A stretch of DNA of 64,000 nt from the NCBI RefSeq assembly GCF_040822115.1, contig NZ_CP162004.1:3271001-3335000 (forward strand). Reading direction: 5' to 3'. A program made the position numbers and the translations under genes. Of the stretch, positions 25,362 through 34,930 are shown piece by piece (within the stretch, counting starts at the first letter, position 1; each line of letters begins with the position of its first letter). Below the pieces are notes generated by a model that saw only the letters and a program-made list of their open reading frames with translations, had not been told where the DNA came from and made no database searches. The DNA comes from Flavobacterium sp. WC2421 (GTDB lineage: Bacteria; Bacteroidota; Bacteroidia; Flavobacteriales; Flavobacteriaceae).

Positions 25362-27893
25362 ATGATTAAAAATAAATATATTTTAACCTTACTAATTCTA
25401 ATTTCCTTTCAAATACTTTTAGCACAAAAACCTCAAAAAGTAACTTCCGCTGAAATCTATAATCAAATTGAAAAACTCAATTTCCTAGGATCTGTTCTCT
25501 ACATTGCAGCACATCCTGATGATGAAAATACCCGATTAATTTCTTATTTATCAAATGAAACCAAGGCCAGAACAGGGTATCTTTCCTTAACACGTGGTGA
25601 TGGAGGTCAAAATTTAATAGGCCCGCAATTAAGAGAACTATTAGGTGTAATACGTACTCAAGAATTGATAGAAGCTAGAAAAATTGATGGTGGTGAACAA
25701 TTTTTCTCAAGAGCCAATGATTTTGGTTTTTCAAAAAATCCTGATGAAACATTACAAATTTGGGATAAAGAAAAAGTACTTTCCGATGTAGTTTGGGCAA
25801 TTAGAAAATTCCAACCCGATGTTATCATCAATCGTTTTGACCATCGCTCACCAGGTACAACTCATGGTCATCATACCTCTTCGGCAATTTTAAGTACTGA
25901 AAGCTTTAGCCTAACTAATAATCCTAGCATATTTGCAGATCAATTAAAATTAGTAAAACCATGGCAACCCAAACGCCAGTTTTTTAATACTTCTTGGTGG
26001 TTTTATGGAAGTAAAGAAAAATTTGATGGGGCAGACAAAACCAATTTAACAACAATACAAACTGGTGTTTACTATCCAGATTTAGGGAAGTCAAATCAGG
26101 AAATTGCAGCTTTAAGTAGAAGTAGACATCAGTCACAAGGTTTTGGAAGTACTGGAAGTCGTGGAGAGGATTCTGAATATCTTGAATTGATTAATGGTGA
26201 ATCCTTAAAAGATAAATCTAATATATTTGAAGGAATAGACACGAGTTGGAATCGCATTAAAGGCGGAAAACCTATCGGGGATTTAATAGCGGAAATTACG
26301 TCTAAATATGATTTTACAAATCCTTCGGCTAGTATTCCCAACTTGGTCAAAGTCTATCAAATGATCCAATCATTAGATGAAGACCATTGGAAACCGGTAA
26401 AATCAGAAGAACTGAAAAAAATTATTACAGCTTGTGCTGGCTTATATCTAGAAGCAGTTGCGACAGAGCAAGAAGCAACTCCTGGAAGTATTGTTGGTTT
26501 AAAACTGGAGGCTATAAATAGAAGTACAGTATCAATACAATTAGTAAGTGTTGAAACTTTACCAGAGCAAAAAACGATTGTTCAAAACAAAGATTTAAAA
26601 AACAACATTTTAGAAAACATAAATCTCAATTTACAATTACCTTCAACAATTGATTACACTCAGCCGTATTGGCTTAAAGAGAAAGGAACTGTAGGGATGT
26701 ATACGGTAAATGATCAAAAAAATATTGGAATCCCAGATATTATTCGAGAGGTAAAAGTAATTTTCAATATGAAGATTAATGGAGTCGAAATTCCTTTTGA
26801 TCGCACTGTTGTTTACAAATACAATGATAATGTAAAAGGAGAAATGTATAATTATCTAGACATTGTTCCTGCAGTTACAACAAGTATCCTTGATAAAGTG
26901 TCGCTTTTTAATACAGGAAGTCATAAAGCAATAGCTGTAAAAATTAAATCTGGAAAAGACAATATTAAAGGAGATTTGCAACTTGATTTACCTGAAAAAT
27001 GGATTGTTTCTCCAACATCAATTCCATTTAATTTAGACAAAAAAGGAAACGAAAAAATTGTTTACTTTGAAGTAACTCCTCCCAAAGAACCATCTGAAGT
27101 TATTGCAAAAAGTATAGCGGTAATTGACAATAAAATTTATAATACGGACCAAGTAATAATTGACTACAGTCATATCACGAAGCAGCAAGTATTAGCGCCA
27201 GCAGAATCAAAATTTATTAAATTAGATTTAAAAATTAATAATCAAAAAATTGGATACATTATGGGCGCTGGTGATGAAGTTCCTGAGAGTTTAACTCAAA
27301 TGGGATATATCGTTACCCTATTGAATCCAGATGAAATTTCCCCTGAAAAACTAGCCCCTTTTGACGTTATTATTACTGGAATCCGTGCCTATAATACCGT
27401 ACAAGTATTAACAAACAAACAAAAAATTCTTTTTGATTTTGTAAAAGGAGGAAAAACAATGCTGGTACAATACAACACACCTGATTTAAATCCCGGTCTA
27501 GAAATAGCTCCTTATCCTTTAACCATGTCTCGTGATCGTGTTACTGAAGAAGATGCTACAGTAAAATTTCTAGCACCTAATCACCCCATTTTAAATTATC
27601 CAAACAAAATTAGCGCTACTGACTTCGAAGGATGGACGCAAGAGCAAGGTTTATATTACCCAAGTGAATACGATAAAGCCTTCACTCCTATCTTATCTTC
27701 AAATGACAAAGGAGAAACACCAAAAAATGGTGCATTACTAGTAGCTCCTTATGGAAAAGGATATTACATTTATACAGGTTTGAGTTTATTTAGAGAATTA
27801 CCCGCAGGAGTCTCAGGAGCTTATCGATTATTGTCCAATATGATTTCATTAAAAAATCCAACAACAATTCCTGATCAGAAAATAAAACCCTAA
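25362..27893 (+). CDS. PIG-L family deacetylase with C-terminal GATase/ThuA-like domain
   Basis: 843 residues, signal peptide ending ILLAQ. Residues ~45-310 are a PIG-L (LmbE-like) domain: AAHPDDENTRLISYLSN near 52-68 holds the zinc-binding HPDDE, then RGDGGQN, FDHRSPGTTHGHHTSSA with further ligands. A beta-rich linker follows (~370-620), and the last ~220 residues resemble a class I glutamine amidotransferase/ThuA fold (IGYIMGAGDEVPE, VIITGIRAYNTV, GGKTMLVQYNT, APNHPILNYPN). PIG-L enzymes remove N-acetyl groups from sugars. This three-part, probably periplasmic form is common in Bacteroidota. It lies four bases before a tiny membrane protein gene and a sodium symporter, so uptake and deacetylation of a sugar may be linked (inference). 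Confidence 0.85.
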   Translation: MIKNKYILTLLILISFQILLAQKPQKVTSAEIYNQIEKLNFLGSVLYIAAHPDDENTRLISYLSNETKARTGYLSLTRGDGGQNLIGPQLRELLGVIRTQELIEARKIDGGEQFFSRANDFGFSKNPDETLQIWDKEKVLSDVVWAIRKFQPDVIINRFDHRSPGTTHGHHTSSAILSTESFSLTNNPSIFADQLKLVKPWQPKRQFFNTSWWFYGSKEKFDGADKTNLTTIQTGVYYPDLGKSNQEIAALSRSRHQSQGFGSTGSRGEDSEYLELINGESLKDKSNIFEGIDTSWNRIKGGKPIGDLIAEITSKYDFTNPSASIPNLVKVYQMIQSLDEDHWKPVKSEELKKIITACAGLYLEAVATEQEATPGSIVGLKLEAINRSTVSIQLVSVETLPEQKTIVQNKDLKNNILENINLNLQLPSTIDYTQPYWLKEKGTVGMYTVNDQKNIGIPDIIREVKVIFNMKINGVEIPFDRTVVYKYNDNVKGEMYNYLDIVPAVTTSILDKVSLFNTGSHKAIAVKIKSGKDNIKGDLQLDLPEKWIVSPTSIPFNLDKKGNEKIVYFEVTPPKEPSEVIAKSIAVIDNKIYNTDQVIIDYSHITKQQVLAPAESKFIKLDLKINNQKIGYIMGAGDEVPESLTQMGYIVTLLNPDEISPEKLAPFDVIITGIRAYNTVQVLTNKQKILFDFVKGGKTMLVQYNTPDLNPGLEIAPYPLTMSRDRVTEEDATVKFLAPNHPILNYPNKISATDFEGWTQEQGLYYPSEYDKAFTPILSSNDKGETPKNGALLVAPYGKGYYIYTGLSLFRELPAGVSGAYRLLSNMISLKNPTTIPDQKIKP

Positions 27894-27897
27894 TACT

Positions 27898-28005
27898 ATG
27901 GAGGCAAAAAAAACAAAAAATTGGAAAAAAAATTATACATGGGTGCTTATAGCAAATGCCATTTATATTTTGATCTTTTATCTAATAATGAAATTATACT
28001 CTTAA
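27898..28005 (+). CDS. Small membrane protein (35 residues) between PIG-L and symporter
   Basis: ATG at 27898, stop TAA at 28003-28005. The product starts MEAKKTKNWKKNYTWVLIAN, and continues AIYILIFYLIMKLYS: a Lys-rich cytoplasmic start and one membrane segment (residues ~15-32). It begins four bases after the PIG-L stop and ends three bases before the symporter ATG, so it is inside the operon. I recall similar short proteins ahead of sodium:solute symporters in Flavobacteria, comparable to the small partner of PanF-type carriers (YhdT), but cannot verify this here. A helper subunit of the symporter is likely (inference). Confidence 0.75.
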   Translation: MEAKKTKNWKKNYTWVLIANAIYILIFYLIMKLYS

Positions 28006-28008
28006 AAT

Positions 28009-29724
28009 ATGCAACTATTCGATTGGATTGTACTTATTGTAACCCTATTATTTATAGTAATTTACGGAGCTTGGAAAACCAAAGGAAGTAAAAATGTTGA
28101 AGACTTTATTCTAGGTGGTAACGAGACCCCATGGTATACTGTAGGGCTTTCGGTTATGGCTACACAAGCTAGTGCTATAACCTTTTTGTCAACTCCAGGA
28201 CAGGCTTATCATGACGGTATGGGATTTATTCAGTTTTACTTTGGATTACCTATTGCTATGATCGTTATTTGCCTCACTTTTATTCCAATATATCATAAGT
28301 ACAAAGTCTATACTGCTTATGAATATTTAGAAAAAAGATTTGATTTAAAAACCCGTTCATTAGCTGCAATCCTTTTCTTATTTCAAAGAGGATTAGGAAC
28401 AGGACTTACCATTTATGCACCTGCTATCATCTTGTCAGCAATATTAGGCTGGAATCTTACTTATATGAACATTGTTATTGGTGTTCTAGTAATTATATAT
28501 ACATTTTCGGGAGGAACTAAAGCGGTAAATGTAACCCAGAAACAACAAATGTTTGTGATTATGTCAGGGATGTTCATTACCTTTTTTCTCATATTGCATT
28601 TTTTACCAAACGAAATGACTTTTAGTAATGCCTTGCATATTGCTGGTGCAAATGATAAAATGAATATTGTAAATTTCTCTACTGATCCCGAGGAAAAATA
28701 TACTTTTTGGAGTGGAATAACGGGAGGATTTTTCTTGGCATTAGCATATTTTGGAACAGATCAATCACAGGTAGGACGTTATTTATCAGGAAAATCAGTC
28801 CGAGAAAGTCAGATGGGATTGATTATGAATGGCCTTTTAAAAGTTCCAATGCAGTTCTTTATTTTGTTAACTGGAGTAATGGTTTTTGTCTTTTTTCAAT
28901 TCAATCCAGTTCCTTTAAACTTCAATCCTAATAATAAAATAACGATTGAAAAATCACAATACAAAGAAGAATATCATGGTTTAGAAAAACAATTGGATGC
29001 ACTATCAGAAGATAAAAAAGTAATCAATCTATTATATATTGACCAACTCAACCAAGATTATGACAATCCAATTCTTAGAAAGGAATTAATAGCCTTATCC
29101 TCGAAGGAAAAAGATTTAAGAGAAAGAGCTAAAGAGATAATTTTAAAAGCGGATAGCCATAGTGAAACGAATGATAAAGATTATGTATTCTTTCATTTCA
29201 TTCTAAATTATTTACCAAAAGGGCTTATCGGGTTATTACTAGCAGTTATTATATCAGCAGCTATGTCTTCTACCGCATCGGGATTAAATGCATTAGCATC
29301 CACAACAGCTATAGATATATACAAGCGTAACCTAAAAGAAGAAAAATCAGAAAAGCATTATCTAAATGCCACTAAGTTCTTCACTTTATTATGGGGTATC
29401 ATCGCTATTCTTTTTGCTTGCATAGGGACCTTATTTGAAAATTTAATACAGTTGGTAAACATAATAGGCTCCATATTCTATGGTACAGTATTAGGGATAT
29501 TCCTTGTAGGTTTCTATATTAAACATGTACAAGCCAAAGCAATATTTTATAGCGCTTTAGTAAGTCAAATGACAATTTTTATAATTTATTATTTTGCCAT
29601 TCATGTGTATCCAAGTGGCGAGGCCAAATTAGGATATTTATGGCTTAACTTTATTGGAGCTATGTTGACTATAATTCTGTCATCATTACTGCAATGGACT
29701 GTTTGTAGAAATTCTAAAAAGTAA
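28009..29724 (+). CDS. Sodium:solute symporter (SSS family)
   Basis: 571 residues, about 13 membrane segments. Family landmarks: NVEDFILGGNETPWYTVGLSV near 25, SAITFLSTPGQAY, FGTDQSQVGRYLSGKS near 245, and SAAMSSTASGLNALAS near 420. Between the segments around 300 and 390 is a ~80-residue charged insertion (LEKQLDALSEDKKVINL ... RERAKEIILKAD) predicted to be helical and soluble, a feature of many Bacteroidota members. Substrate is unknown: sugars, sialic acids and amino acids all occur in the family. The upstream PIG-L gene favours a sugar or amino sugar (inference). Confidence 0.9.
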   Translation: MQLFDWIVLIVTLLFIVIYGAWKTKGSKNVEDFILGGNETPWYTVGLSVMATQASAITFLSTPGQAYHDGMGFIQFYFGLPIAMIVICLTFIPIYHKYKVYTAYEYLEKRFDLKTRSLAAILFLFQRGLGTGLTIYAPAIILSAILGWNLTYMNIVIGVLVIIYTFSGGTKAVNVTQKQQMFVIMSGMFITFFLILHFLPNEMTFSNALHIAGANDKMNIVNFSTDPEEKYTFWSGITGGFFLALAYFGTDQSQVGRYLSGKSVRESQMGLIMNGLLKVPMQFFILLTGVMVFVFFQFNPVPLNFNPNNKITIEKSQYKEEYHGLEKQLDALSEDKKVINLLYIDQLNQDYDNPILRKELIALSSKEKDLRERAKEIILKADSHSETNDKDYVFFHFILNYLPKGLIGLLLAVIISAAMSSTASGLNALASTTAIDIYKRNLKEEKSEKHYLNATKFFTLLWGIIAILFACIGTLFENLIQLVNIIGSIFYGTVLGIFLVGFYIKHVQAKAIFYSALVSQMTIFIIYYFAIHVYPSGEAKLGYLWLNFIGAMLTIILSSLLQWTVCRNSKK

Positions 29725-29730
29725 ATTCAG

Positions 29731-31092
29731 TTATTTCTTTACAAAATGAGAATTGAATATATTCACCAAAGCATTAGGGTTAAATGATTTTAAAAGTATT
29801 TTTCCATCTTTATCTAATAAAAAGAAATTTGGATTTGAATAGGCATTAAAATCTACTAAATATTGTTTTTCATCGTCAGTGTTTTTTAAGTTAATCCAGT
29901 CTGTCAATTTATTGTCAGTGATAAATTTAATCCACTGACTTTCATCACTGTCATTTAATACCGATACAACTTGAATCTTTCTGTCTTTAAAATAAGCTTT
30001 AAATTGATCAAAATAGTTTTTAACTAAAGGTACAGTTTCCATACAATGATGACATGTAGGGCTAAAGAAAACCAAATACGTAAGCTCATTTTGTGCATAT
30101 ATATTAGACAGATTGAATTTTTGACCATTTTGATCTTCCATACTGAAATCAGGAATTTTAGATAACCTAGGTAAGACTTTATTGGTGCTAATTAATGCTT
30201 TTAAACCACTTTTTTCCTGATCCGTTAACACATCACAGGTTACTCCGTCTATATATTTTTTAGAAAAATATTCTAACGTTTGTTCTAAATTTTCGTCATC
30301 AAAATAATATAAATTAGACATAATCCATTTAGAAAAAATGCCGTAAGCACCTGTTTTACAATTCATACCATCAAACAAAATATCTAAATCCTTTGAATAG
30401 TTTTCATTATTTAGAGGTAGCACTCTAATGTACGTGTATAGTAACGTATAGACATTAGGCATCAATATCAATTGCTTATCATTTTTATTTATAAAACTGA
30501 AAAATGAATCTCGGTATTTGTATTTTGAAGCTAAATCATCTGGTTTTTTCTCAGCAATTTTATTTTCAATTTTTAAATACAAACTTAGAGATGAATTGGG
30601 ATACTTAGCAATTATTGATTTACCTAATGCTATTTTTTGATCTACTGTAAGGGTCTTAGAATTGATTTTTTTCTGGTAGTCCAGAAAGTCGATAGTACTA
30701 TTAGAATACAAACATTTTACATTTGCTATCGCTTTCTCATTCAATTCTAATCCTATTCTATCACCGTTATCTATTGACAGCTCTACATATTCTGTAGGCT
30801 TAGATTGAAGCATTAATTTATAAATAACTCCAATAATTTTATTTTTTTTTGTAAAAACAACTTTCTGTTTCGGGGACTTGACAGTAATGCTATCTAGAAT
30901 AATATCTTGTTTTTTAATACCATAAGTATAGCATAACAGTATTTTTTCATTTACAAGATTCTCTGTATCAATTGTTACAACATACCCGTTTGAGTCTGTA
31001 TTGACAATAGCTTTCTTAACTACTTGCGAAAAAACTGGATTAATACAACAAAGACTTATAACAATGAAGAAAGATTTTAACGTAGAATACAT
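29731..31092 (-). CDS. Thioredoxin-like (TlpA/AhpC type) secreted protein
   Basis: 453 residues with signal peptide MYSTLKSFFIVISLCCINPVFS. The first ~150 residues resemble the DUF4369-like beta domain often fused to such proteins, the middle is helical, and the C-terminal ~140 residues are a thioredoxin fold: PDFSMEDQNGQKFNLSNI, then YLVFFSPTCHHCMETVPLV with a CHHC active site near residue 350, and NPNFFLLDKDGKIL with the cis-Pro region. It is probably a periplasmic thiol-disulfide oxidoreductase. It is convergent with the symporter gene with six bases between, and lies downstream of the DUF2911 gene on the same strand. Confidence 0.86.
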   Translation of the reverse strand: MYSTLKSFFIVISLCCINPVFSQVVKKAIVNTDSNGYVVTIDTENLVNEKILLCYTYGIKKQDIILDSITVKSPKQKVVFTKKNKIIGVIYKLMLQSKPTEYVELSIDNGDRIGLELNEKAIANVKCLYSNSTIDFLDYQKKINSKTLTVDQKIALGKSIIAKYPNSSLSLYLKIENKIAEKKPDDLASKYKYRDSFFSFINKNDKQLILMPNVYTLLYTYIRVLPLNNENYSKDLDILFDGMNCKTGAYGIFSKWIMSNLYYFDDENLEQTLEYFSKKYIDGVTCDVLTDQEKSGLKALISTNKVLPRLSKIPDFSMEDQNGQKFNLSNIYAQNELTYLVFFSPTCHHCMETVPLVKNYFDQFKAYFKDRKIQVVSVLNDSDESQWIKFITDNKLTDWINLKNTDDEKQYLVDFNAYSNPNFFLLDKDGKILLKSFNPNALVNIFNSHFVKK

Positions 31093-31182
31093 TACCTAGA
31101 CTTTATATTTTAAGTCAAATTATGTGACTTAATTACTGATTTCAAAAACAAATATGTTCATGCTTAAAGCAGAATAATTTAA

Positions 31183-32025
31183 TTACTTACTCCAATCAGA
31201 AATACTGTCTTTATTCATTTTAACGTAATCTTGATTCCCCGCTTTTTCAGCTGCAACTAAAGATAATTTTGCCGTTTCAATTGCTCCTTTTTTATCACCT
31301 TGTTTCGCTTGAATCAATGATTTTAGACGCAAATAGAAGAATGGTTTTTCAGTGCTTAGTTCTAACGCTTTATCCATATAAGTTCTAGACTTTACAATGT
31401 CACCGTTCGATTGAAAAAGGTATTGAGCTGATGTAAAATAATCACCTGCGTTAGGCCCTGCTAAAGCTTTTTCTATACTTGCAGTAGCGATTTTTTGTGT
31501 AGGCACTTCAAATTTTAAAGCAGCATAAGAATTTTCCCAATACATTTCTAAATACCCATAATTAGTATCTAAACCGCTAAGTCCAATAGTGAAAGTCTCC
31601 GCTGCTTTTGGCATAGATTCTTCTTTTACAGTTGTTCTTAATGCTACATTTGCTTCATTAAATTCTTGTGGAGTTCCCCAGTTATCTGTAGTTGAATAAA
31701 AAATCACATCCCAGTTTTGGCTACTTGGAACTGTATATAATGCGTATTTTCCCTTTTTCAACGTTTTTCCGTCAATTACAACATCATCACTAAAAGATAC
31801 TGTTGTGTTTTCATTAGCACCTGTTCTCCATAATTTACCAAAAGGAACTAAATTACCAAAAACAGCTCTACCACGAGCCGAAGGTCTTGAATATACAATC
31901 TCAACATTTGTCAATCCAACCATTTGGTTTATCGTAGCTTTAGGGCTTTGTTGTGGAGTTTGTACTTGTGCCTCAATTGTAAATTGAGTAATGATAATAG
32001 CTAAAGCAATCAGTATTTTTTTCAT
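31183..32025 (-). CDS. DUF2911 family secreted protein
   Basis: 280 residues from ATG at 32025 (MKKILIALAIIITQFTIEAQ signal); the longer frame upstream lacks signal character. The DUF2911 domain (~20-165) has QMVGLTNVEIVYSRPSARGR, FGKLWRTGANENTTVSFS and GKYALYTVPS, and then a ~90-residue helical region, DAGDYFTSAQYLF-like and RTYMDKALEL, that looks like a TPR pair. Function is unknown; the family is frequent in Bacteroidota and is likely periplasmic. It follows the HAD gene by 55 bases in the same minus-strand run. Confidence 0.88.
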   Translation of the reverse strand: MKKILIALAIIITQFTIEAQVQTPQQSPKATINQMVGLTNVEIVYSRPSARGRAVFGNLVPFGKLWRTGANENTTVSFSDDVVIDGKTLKKGKYALYTVPSSQNWDVIFYSTTDNWGTPQEFNEANVALRTTVKEESMPKAAETFTIGLSGLDTNYGYLEMYWENSYAALKFEVPTQKIATASIEKALAGPNAGDYFTSAQYLFQSNGDIVKSRTYMDKALELSTEKPFFYLRLKSLIQAKQGDKKGAIETAKLSLVAAEKAGNQDYVKMNKDSISDWSK

Positions 32026-32080
32026 ATTTAATAAATTATGTTTTTTCAAATTTACAAATTCAGGCATTTGTAAATGTTAA

Positions 32081-32752
32081 TTATTCCTTAATTCCATTTT
32101 TATATTGTGAAACAGTCTCAAAGTTAATATCTGAAAAATGATTGATGATCACATCAGCTTCTGATAGATCTTGATCTTTGGAGTGAAAACTATTGTAAGC
32201 AACACAAAATATTCCAGCAGCTTTTGCTGCTTTTATTCCATTTGTGCTGTCCTCTATCACAATACAATTATCTTTAGGAGCTACAGATAATGAAGCAGCA
32301 TGCTCAAAAATAGCAGGATGCGGTTTGGATTTTGGGAAATCTTCCCCACTTACAATATGCGTAAAATAATCATGCAATTTGAATCGGTTAAAAACGCGTT
32401 CTATTGTTACTTTTGAAGCCGAAGAGGCTAAAATTAATTGCATCCCCTTTTGATGAAAATCTTTAATTAAGTTTTCTACACCTACTAATAATTCTAAATC
32501 TTCCTTTTTATCAAAAGCGTCATTAAAAATAGTGCGTTTTCTCTGAATCATATCTTCAACATCATTTTCAAGCTGAAAAATATCTTTTACTTTTTGAAAT
32601 GTATTTCTAGTCGAATTTCCTGTAAATGAGGTAAACATTTCTTCGGTGACATCAATTTGCAATTCTCCAAATTGCTGAAAATAAGCATAACGGTGTACCG
32701 GTTCTGTGTCTACAATTACACCATCCATGTCAAAAATTACAGTTTGTATCAT
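32081..32752 (-). CDS. HAD phosphatase, beta-phosphoglucomutase-like
   Basis: 223 residues. HAD motif I FDMDGVIVDTEPVHRYAY is at residues 7-24 with the nucleophile and acid Asp, followed by a helical cap domain (25-85). Motif II is LILASSASKVT near 117, Lys is in GEDFPKSKPHP near 145, and motif IV is CIVIEDSTNGIKAAKAAGI near 175. It is typical of the phosphoglucomutase/phosphatase subfamily I acting on small phosphosugars. Length is normal and substrate unknown. It is in the minus-strand run with tcdA. Confidence 0.9.
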   Translation of the reverse strand: MIQTVIFDMDGVIVDTEPVHRYAYFQQFGELQIDVTEEMFTSFTGNSTRNTFQKVKDIFQLENDVEDMIQRKRTIFNDAFDKKEDLELLVGVENLIKDFHQKGMQLILASSASKVTIERVFNRFKLHDYFTHIVSGEDFPKSKPHPAIFEHAASLSVAPKDNCIVIEDSTNGIKAAKAAGIFCVAYNSFHSKDQDLSEADVIINHFSDINFETVSQYKNGIKE

Positions 32753-32796
32753 TTTATAAGTTTATTTTTTTAGTTCTAATTTCTTAAAACAGCATA

Positions 32797-33510
32797 TTAT
32801 TTTTTAAGCAAATAACGAATCACAGTTTCTGCAGCATATAACCCAAATAATCCTGGCATATAACTGTTTGTTCCATAAAATGATTTTTTATAATTAGAAC
32901 CATCTGTCATTTTTAAACTTTCTTCATCTTGAATTTCTGAAGAGAAAACGACTTTTAGCTTGTCTATTTTATGTTCTTTTAATCGTCTTCGAATGGTTTT
33001 AGCCAAAAAACAATTTTCTGTATTATTAATATCAGCTACCTTCACTTTTGCCGCTTCCATTTTTCCACCGGCACCCATACTAGAAATAATTTTAACTCTT
33101 TTTCGCTTGGCGCCAATTATTAAATTTAGTTTTGGTGTTACGCTATCAATACAATCCAAAACGTAATCAAACTCATCAGAAACAATTTCAAATGCGCGCT
33201 CTGGTGAAAGGAATTCCTGTACACGTGTCAATTGTAGTTCCGGATTAATATCCATCAATCGATCGCCTACAATAGTGATTTTCGGTAGCCCTACAGTAGA
33301 ATGTAGTGCCGGTAATTGCCTGTTTATATTTGTAATGTCTACAACATCTCCATCCACAATAGTCATCTTTCCTACTCCTGCTCTTGCTAAAAACTCAGCC
33401 GCAAAAGACCCAACACCACCCAGTCCCACGACCAAAATGTTAGCATTTTGTAATTTATTTAATCCTTCTTTTTTAAATAAAAGTTCCGCTCGTTCTGTCC
33501 ACTCTGCCAT
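32797..33510 (-). CDS. tcdA: tRNA threonylcarbamoyladenosine dehydratase
   Basis: 237 residues, E1/ThiF-like. The adenylation site ILVVGLGGVGSFAAEFLARAGVG is at ~24-46, followed by DGDVVDITNINRQLPAL near 55 and DYVLDCIDSVTPKLNLI near 115. SMGAGGKMEAAKVKVADI and the C-terminal SYMPGLFGLYAAETVIRYLL are TcdA landmarks. The enzyme uses ATP to cyclise t6A at position 37 of ANN-reading tRNAs to ct6A. It has the normal length of bacterial TcdA; the usual CsdA/CsdE partners are not adjacent. The gene is followed by HAD, DUF2911 and a thioredoxin-like gene. Confidence 0.93.
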   Translation of the reverse strand: MAEWTERAELLFKKEGLNKLQNANILVVGLGGVGSFAAEFLARAGVGKMTIVDGDVVDITNINRQLPALHSTVGLPKITIVGDRLMDINPELQLTRVQEFLSPERAFEIVSDEFDYVLDCIDSVTPKLNLIIGAKRKRVKIISSMGAGGKMEAAKVKVADINNTENCFLAKTIRRRLKEHKIDKLKVVFSSEIQDEESLKMTDGSNYKKSFYGTNSYMPGLFGLYAAETVIRYLLKK

Positions 33511-33518
33511 TGTTTTTT

Positions 33519-33542
33519 GTTTAAAGTTTAAGGTTTAAAGTT
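33519..33542. repeat. Heptanucleotide microsatellite GTTTAAA
   Basis: Three and a half near-perfect copies of GTTTAAA/GTTTAAG between tcdA and the TatD gene. The same unit recurs at 44639-44759. Confidence 0.8.
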
Positions 33543-33574
33543 CAAAAAACTTCACCTTTTGAATATTAGTTATC

Positions 33575-34231
33575 TTAAATCAAGTCTGTTTTAAAAACAA
33601 CTTGAACATTATTTTTTATTGTTTGTTGCAATTCGGCTGCCGTGCATCTTTTATATTTTGCCGCCAACGCATATACTTCATCAATTGTTTCTACTACTGT
33701 ATCTGTTTCTAAAAAAAAACGATCGCTAGGTGTAGAACTAAAAACAGTTTCTAATTCAGGATTTCGCAATAAATATTTCCCAAAAGAAATATAAAACCCA
33801 TTATCGATTAATATCTTGGCCACTTTTGCATTTTTGGAAAAACCATGAATAATCATGGGAACCGAAATATGCAAGCGTTTTTTGGTCTCTATTACTTCTT
33901 GAAAAGCAGCTACACAATGAAGTACAACTGGTTTCTTGTATTCTTGAGCTAAAAGCAATTGTTTTTCGAAAACCGTTTGTTGCAATTTCATTGGAATTTC
34001 AATTCGTTTATCAAGTCCACATTCGCCAATAGCAAGGCAATTGGGCTCTTGTAATTTACTTTCAATAATTTCTAAATCGGATTCAAGACGCTGTTCGTTA
34101 ATAAACCAAGGATGAATTCCTATGGAATAAAATGGAATATTGGCATCAAATTCCCAAGGATATTGATTGACCAACTCCAACACATTTGGATTATTAGTCG
34201 AATTATGAATATGTAAATTAAAAAAATCCAT
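33575..34231 (-). CDS. TatD-family metal-dependent hydrolase
   Basis: 218 residues from ATG at 34231. The frame stays open further upstream, but that part overlaps the DUF1684 gene. The start MDFFNLHIHNS holds the HxH metal motif (often HTH in TatD). GIHPWF near 45, IGECGLDKRIE near 80, VVLHCVAAF near 115 and FLETDTVVETIDEV near 180 are further TatD ligands or motifs. The family members are nucleases or metallohydrolases acting on DNA or unknown substrates; the shortened C-terminus (typical TatD is ~260) is a Bacteroidota form. The start overlaps the stop of the DUF1684 gene by one base (TAATG), so they are translationally coupled. Confidence 0.86.
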   Translation of the reverse strand: MDFFNLHIHNSTNNPNVLELVNQYPWEFDANIPFYSIGIHPWFINEQRLESDLEIIESKLQEPNCLAIGECGLDKRIEIPMKLQQTVFEKQLLLAQEYKKPVVLHCVAAFQEVIETKKRLHISVPMIIHGFSKNAKVAKILIDNGFYISFGKYLLRNPELETVFSSTPSDRFFLETDTVVETIDEVYALAAKYKRCTAAELQQTIKNNVQVVFKTDLI

Positions 34232-34833
34232 TAGTCGTGAAATTTTTTGACTCCTGCTTTTATCTCTATATTCAGGTCGTTTTCCAAAGGCACTTTTGGA
34301 CAAGAATATTTATGACTATAGGCACAATATGGATTGTATGATGTATTAAAATCAATTGCGATTGTATTGCCTTTTGGTGTTTTTAAATCAATGTACTTCC
34401 CTCCTATATAACTCTCATTTCCACAAGTTAAATCTGAAAATGGTAAAAACAAATAGTCTTTGTATTTTTTTTGTTTTGATAACTCAATATTCTTGTAAAT
34501 ATTAAGTTTCATCTTTTTACCGTCGATGGTAAAATGTGCTTCACCATATTTTACATAAACTGGTTTCCTATCTGTTGACGTTTTCATCTCGAAAGGTTTC
34601 TCATTATCAGTTCTAATAAATTGAGCGATAACAGCGTATTTTTTATCAATAGGATAAAAGTCTAAAGTTTTAAAAACAGCTAAATCTTCAGCCATCAAAG
34701 GACTCGTTTTTGCATCAGCATATTCACTATTGATTTCCTTTTGAAATTTTTCAGCGTCACTACTATCATATTTTTCTTGGGCAAAACCAAAATTTAACTG
34801 AAGCAGTATTACTAAGGATAAAAACTTTTTCAT
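34231..34833 (-). CDS. DUF1684 family secreted protein
   Basis: 200 residues from ATG at 34833, signal peptide MKKFLSLVILLQLNFGFAQ. The family core: FQKEINSEYADAKTSPLM, FKTLDFYPIDKKYAVIAQF near 60, FMIDGK-like FTIDGKKMKLNIYK near 100, LFLPFSDLTCGNESYIGGKY near 130, and NPYCAYSHKYSCPKVPLEND near 170, with Cys-pairs that may bind metal or form disulfides. Function unknown. First gene of the minus-strand run (DUF1684, TatD, tcdA, HAD, DUF2911). The divergent upstream region carries two direct copies of AAGTTACAAAG. Confidence 0.87.
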   Translation of the reverse strand: MKKFLSLVILLQLNFGFAQEKYDSSDAEKFQKEINSEYADAKTSPLMAEDLAVFKTLDFYPIDKKYAVIAQFIRTDNEKPFEMKTSTDRKPVYVKYGEAHFTIDGKKMKLNIYKNIELSKQKKYKDYLFLPFSDLTCGNESYIGGKYIDLKTPKGNTIAIDFNTSYNPYCAYSHKYSCPKVPLENDLNIEIKAGVKKFHD

Positions 34834-34930
34834 TTTTTTTTGTTTCAGCAAAAATAGTTTAAAAGTTACAAAGGGACAAAGACTCTAAGTTACAAAGTTT
34901 TCTACCTTTGTAAAAATTTACTATTTAATA

